DNA from: Metabacillus idriensis
Lineage (GTDB): Bacteria > Bacillota > Bacilli > Bacillales > Bacillaceae
Length of the DNA stretch: 64,000 nt
NCBI RefSeq assembly: GCF_009674765.1
Contig: NZ_WKKF01000013.1
Span: 1-64,000, forward strand
Direction: 5' to 3'
Below, in pieces: positions 60,786 through 64,000 of this stretch. Positions within the stretch are counted from its first letter, which is position 1; each line of letters starts with the position of its first letter. A program made the translations under genes and the position numbers. The notes below the pieces were generated by a model. That model searched no databases. It saw only the letters and a list, made by a program, of their open reading frames with translations, and was not told the DNA's origin.

Positions 60786-61163
60786 ATGAATCCATTTTTA
60801 GATACCGACAGACCGATTTTTCAGCAAATAGCGGAGCAGATAGAAGATGACATCATAAACGGCATGGTTCAGGAAGGAGAGAGAATTCCATCGACAAATG
60901 AGTTCGCGGCACATTATCAAATTAATCCGGCAACAGCAGCAAAGGGGATCAATCAGTTAGTGGAGAAAGGCATTCTTTTTAAGAAGAGAGGGATTGGGAT
61001 GTTCGTAGCTGAAGGGGCAAAGGGGATATTAACCCTCAAACGGAAAGAGCAATTTTACGAAACCTTTATTTTGCCTCTGAAGAAGGAAGCGGCAAAACTG
61101 AATATCAGTGTGAACGATCTAAAAGAAATGCTTGAAAAAGGGAGCGGTCATAATGAAGGTTAA
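60786..61163 (+). CDS. GntR family regulator, YtrA/YhcF type
   Basis: The 125-residue protein has the winged-helix GntR domain (PIFQQIAEQIEDDIINGMVQEGERIPSTNEFAAHYQINPATAAKGINQLVEKGILFKKRGIGMFV) and a short helical tail. This is the YtrA subfamily, which regulates adjacent ABC genes. AAAGAGGGG sets the ATG at 60786. Its end overlaps the ABC ATPase gene by 11 bp, and a dyad operator lies in its own promoter. Confidence 0.9.
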   Translation: MNPFLDTDRPIFQQIAEQIEDDIINGMVQEGERIPSTNEFAAHYQINPATAAKGINQLVEKGILFKKRGIGMFVAEGAKGILTLKRKEQFYETFILPLKKEAAKLNISVNDLKEMLEKGSGHNEG

Positions 61164-62022
61164 TATGAATGAATTAACGAAGGTTTATGGCAAGAAAAGC
61201 GCGCTTGACGGCATTACACTGGAACTTGAAGAAAATAAGATTTACGGGCTGCTGGGCCGGAATGGAGCGGGTAAAACGACATTGATGCAAATTCTTGCGG
61301 GTCAGATCCTGCCAACGGGTGGTTCGGTGTTAATAAATGACCAAAAACCTTTTGAAAATCAAGAGATAACAGAGTCGATCTGTTTGATCAATGAAAGCGA
61401 AAATTTTAAAAAAGGATTGAAGATAAAAGATGTCCTAAAAATCGCACGCTGCTTTTACCCGAATTGGAGCCGGGAAACAGCTGAAAAACTGCTCGAGGAT
61501 TTTTATCTTCATGGAAATATGAAAGTCAAAACATTATCAAAGGGAATGGAATCTGCACTGGGAATATCGGTTGGTCTTGCAAGCCGGGCGCCAATTACGA
61601 TATTTGATGAGCCATATATTGGTCTCGATGCTGCAGCCAGAAGCAGATTTTACGATTTACTATTGGAAGAGTACGAAGAATATCCGCGTACGTTTATTTT
61701 ATCTACTCATCTAATAGATGAAGTCAGCCGGCTGCTGGAAGAAGTGCTCATTGTATCTGAAGGCAGGCTTTTGATGCAGAAAAATGCAGATGAACTTAGA
61801 GAGGAATCGTTTTTGGTCAATGGATCTTCAGCAGCAGTTGCTGAATTTGTAAAAAACAAAAACGTCATTTACCGCAAATCATTTGGAAGTATGGAACAGG
61901 CCGTCCTGTATGGAGAAAACCGCATAGAGGCTAAAAAGGCAGGATTACAGGTCGAACATGTGCCGGTTCAGGATTTAATGGTTTATTTAACAGCAAAACC
62001 GAAAGGCGGGGTTTCTGCATGA
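61153..62022 (+). CDS. ABC transporter ATP-binding protein (YtrB/YhcG type)
   Basis: The 289-residue ATPase has Walker A GRNGAGKTT, a variant signature LSKGMESALGI instead of LSGGQ, Walker B ITIFDEPYIGLD and the H-loop LSTHLIDEVSRLLEEVLIV. The signature SKGM is usual for this subfamily. The ATG at 61153 follows GGGAGCGG; the frame from 61132 lies inside the regulator gene. It overlaps the permease gene by 4 bp. Confidence 0.9.
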   Translation: MKVNMNELTKVYGKKSALDGITLELEENKIYGLLGRNGAGKTTLMQILAGQILPTGGSVLINDQKPFENQEITESICLINESENFKKGLKIKDVLKIARCFYPNWSRETAEKLLEDFYLHGNMKVKTLSKGMESALGISVGLASRAPITIFDEPYIGLDAAARSRFYDLLLEEYEEYPRTFILSTHLIDEVSRLLEEVLIVSEGRLLMQKNADELREESFLVNGSSAAVAEFVKNKNVIYRKSFGSMEQAVLYGENRIEAKKAGLQVEHVPVQDLMVYLTAKPKGGVSA

Positions 62023-62720
62023 TAAGACAATGTCGCGGCATTTTATTGTTTGAAGTATTGGATATTCGAAATTCTCTTACGATCTTCTGGACCATTTTGA
62101 TCAGCTGCATGGCTTTATCCTTTGGCATTCAGTTTACAACTGGAGGAAACCTGACAGTCTCAAGCTCCGCCGCGGTCTATATTTTCAGCGCAATCGCCGG
62201 ATTTATGACTGTAAAAGAAACATATCCGTTCAGCATCAAAAGAGGAGCTACAAGAAAAAATTACTATGTGGCCACGAGTCTCTTTCTCCTCATGCTCGCT
62301 ATGTTTATGGCGGCTGCTCACACTCTATTAATCATGGTGATTGAAGGAATGGGTTCCATGATGGTGAATGGAAATTTCAAGATTTATTACATGGCAAAAT
62401 TTCTAGGGCATGAAAATCTGTATCTTGTCAATTTCTTTATTGATGGGGCTCTCAGCTTCTTCTTATTATCAGGCTTCTTTCTTCTTGGCAGTTTGTTTTA
62501 CCGGTTTGGTTTATTAGGAGGGTATGCAGCGATCGGATTGGGTGCTGTCCTTTTGTTCATTCCTGCTGTCCGCAATGAATTTATCAAAACTGGTTTTGAG
62601 TTTTTAGGCGATCAGGCCCTCCAGCATTTTGGCTATTTGATTGGAATCGGCGCGGTCTTTCTGGCAATAGGCTGGTTTGTTCTGATAAAAGCCGCCGCAA
62701 AGACAGTTTCCACGCGATAA
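62019..62720 (+). CDS. ABC-2 type membrane protein
   Basis: The 233-residue protein has six predicted helices. It is the membrane partner of the preceding ATPase (ATGA overlap). The cargo is unknown. Related GntR-ABC operons in Bacillus respond to cell-envelope antibiotics. Confidence 0.85.
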   Translation: MIRQCRGILLFEVLDIRNSLTIFWTILISCMALSFGIQFTTGGNLTVSSSAAVYIFSAIAGFMTVKETYPFSIKRGATRKNYYVATSLFLLMLAMFMAAAHTLLIMVIEGMGSMMVNGNFKIYYMAKFLGHENLYLVNFFIDGALSFFLLSGFFLLGSLFYRFGLLGGYAAIGLGAVLLFIPAVRNEFIKTGFEFLGDQALQHFGYLIGIGAVFLAIGWFVLIKAAAKTVSTR

Positions 62721-62839
62721 TGGACTTTAAAAGCAGGCTGAATTTGGCTTGCTTTTTTATTTTGGGATATAACTTGATTTGCTTTTAATAGATTATAATG
62801 AGAGGAACAAGCATATATATTAAAAGGAGAAACGAAAAG

Positions 62840-63874
62840 GTGAACAAGAAAAAATGGATTTTGCTCAGTGTTTTAATTGTGGTGGTCATAATCCTTTTGC
62901 CGCTAAGCCTATCTCTTCTATTTGCATTAGTTACTGCTCTTATATTGGAAGGGGCTGTGCAGAGGCTGCAAAACCATTTGAAGTTTGGACGGGGTCTTGC
63001 CGTTTTTACCGCATTTACAGCCTATGCTGCAATGCTTGTGATGATTGGCTATTTTACAGTTAAAGTTGTCTTTGATCAATTTGTTGCATTTGCATCAAGT
63101 CTCCCTGAAATTATTGAAGAGGTTTATGCGAGCATTATACAGCCTACTTTAACGAAATGGGAACAAGTGCAGGAAACCATTCCAAGAGGGGTTGTCCAAT
63201 CGCTGGAAGAATCGTTTACAGCGGGACTTAAGTCGTTTGAAGAAGGCGTGAATGGATTTTTAAACAGTTTGATCGATTTTATTGCCTTTTTGCCCGGTTT
63301 TATGTTTGAAATCCTGATCTATCTCATTGCTTTATATTTATTCAGCCTTGAGCTTCCTCGATTAAAAAGGATGATTGCAGACAGTTTAACAATGAAAACA
63401 AAGGAGAAACTCGTTCTTGTTCTGGAAGAATTAAATAAAGCAGGGATTGGTTTTGTCAAAGCCCAGATTTTTTTAAGCGCCCTGACGTTTGTGATGGCGT
63501 TTGCGGGGCTATCTATCCTTTCAGTTCCTTACACGGTGGTCTTGTCTCTCCTTATTGTCATTGTGGATATTCTGCCGATCCTCGGAACAGGATCCTTCCT
63601 CGTTCCATGGGCGATCTACGCATTTTTTCAAAATGACCAAGCTTTATCGATAGGATTGGTGATTCTCTTTTTAGTCATTACAGTCGTCAGAAGGGTCATT
63701 GAACCTAAAATCTTTTCAAGCAGCATGGGCATTACGCCTTTAGCGGCTCTGATCAGCCTGTTCATAGGATTTAAACTCCTTGGATTTATCGGATTATTCG
63801 CAGGACCTGCCCTTGTCATTGTTTTTGACACGCTTAGAAAAGCACGTATGATTCGAACGGACTTTAAGTTCTGA
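62840..63874 (+). CDS. ytvI: AI-2E family protein, YtvI-like
   Basis: The 344-residue membrane protein belongs to the same UPF0118 family as 31500-32648, but its pattern (FVKAQIFLSALTFVMAF, VDILPILGTGSFLVPWAIYAF, VRRVIEPKIFSSSMGITPLAALISLFIGFKLLGF) is that of YtvI, a sporulation-associated protein. The start is a GTG at 62840 with AAAGGAGA upstream. A frame from 62798 includes the Shine-Dalgarno region and is not used. Confidence 0.83.
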   Translation: MNKKKWILLSVLIVVVIILLPLSLSLLFALVTALILEGAVQRLQNHLKFGRGLAVFTAFTAYAAMLVMIGYFTVKVVFDQFVAFASSLPEIIEEVYASIIQPTLTKWEQVQETIPRGVVQSLEESFTAGLKSFEEGVNGFLNSLIDFIAFLPGFMFEILIYLIALYLFSLELPRLKRMIADSLTMKTKEKLVLVLEELNKAGIGFVKAQIFLSALTFVMAFAGLSILSVPYTVVLSLLIVIVDILPILGTGSFLVPWAIYAFFQNDQALSIGLVILFLVITVVRRVIEPKIFSSSMGITPLAALISLFIGFKLLGFIGLFAGPALVIVFDTLRKARMIRTDFKF

Positions 63875-63937
63875 ACGTGTTTTGATGAGCGATCAGTGCT
63901 GTTTTCTTTTTAGAAAATACAAAGCAGAGGAGCAATT

Positions 63938-64000
63938 ATGAAGGAATTCATTTATTCACTTTTAGAGATTCTGGCTGATTTAGGCTATTACGGGATTGCT
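63938..64000 (+). CDS. Start of a DedA family membrane protein gene (partial)
   Basis: AGAGGAG 7 bp before an ATG opens MKEFIYSLLEILADLGYYGIA, which resembles DedA N-termini. The window ends after 21 codons, so the call is tentative. Confidence 0.5.
   Translation, partial: MKEFIYSLLEILADLGYYGIA

Overview
The window is from a Bacillus-like member of the Bacillaceae. The gene order sigW-rsiW-cdaA-cdaR-glmM-glmS, the glmS ribozyme, an S-box leader, an mtlA-mtlR-mtlF-mtlD operon, MhqR-type operators and SigW-type and SigA promoters all point there. Most of the window is ordinary chromosome; the exception is a 17.6 kb Tn7-like transposon inserted just downstream of glmS.

Region by region. (1) 100-1334: a 5S rRNA and ten tRNA genes close an rrn operon. 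(2) 1468-1782: an array of degenerate 52-bp repeats. (3) 1933-10275: arginase (rocF), the SigW envelope-stress switch (sigW-rsiW), the c-di-AMP and amino-sugar operon (cdaA-cdaR-glmM), and glmS behind its self-cleaving ribozyme. (4) 10301-27859: the Tn7-like element. A 5-bp target duplication (AGAAA) flanks it, and removing the element restores a terminator hairpin that the insertion splits in its loop. It encodes TnsA, TnsB, TnsC and two TniQ/TnsD-type proteins, with no TnsE and no CRISPR. Its cargo looks defensive: (a) a nested ~3.5 kb cassette with long inverted ends, a serine resolvase, a SEC-C/transglutaminase-like protein and a Ser/Thr kinase; (b) a retron whose reverse transcriptase is fused to a trypsin-like protease, with a clear ncRNA just upstream; (c) a MazF/PemK-like protein, a GC-rich small RNA gene with its own promoter, twin repeats and terminator, and a two-gene operon of an unknown protein plus a PD-(D/E)XK-like nuclease. 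Part (c) is the best candidate for an undescribed system.

(5) 28046-29013: an alpha/beta hydrolase behind a nine-codon leader peptide that looks like antibiotic-responsive attenuation. (6) 29200-37000: guaC, a LysM-CAP secreted protein, an AI-2E family permease, Ohr, a PadR-regulated membrane protein, and an MhqR-type dioxygenase/flavin-reductase operon. (7) 37099-42537: the mannitol operon, whose MtlA carries two tandem EIIB domains. (8) 42577-53561: small metabolic and stress genes, a second dioxygenase with the same MhqR-type operator, an ABC exporter, an MFS transporter, a methyltransferase, a cupin and an aldehyde dehydrogenase. (9) 53611-64000: an ABC-2 exporter with twin operators, a TetR regulator, an S-box-controlled MetT-like transporter, a TetR-GNAT-GNAT operon, a GntR-ABC operon, YtvI and the start of a DedA-type gene.

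Starts were chosen from Shine-Dalgarno position and recalled family N-termini. All functional calls come from reading the sequence; no database search was run.
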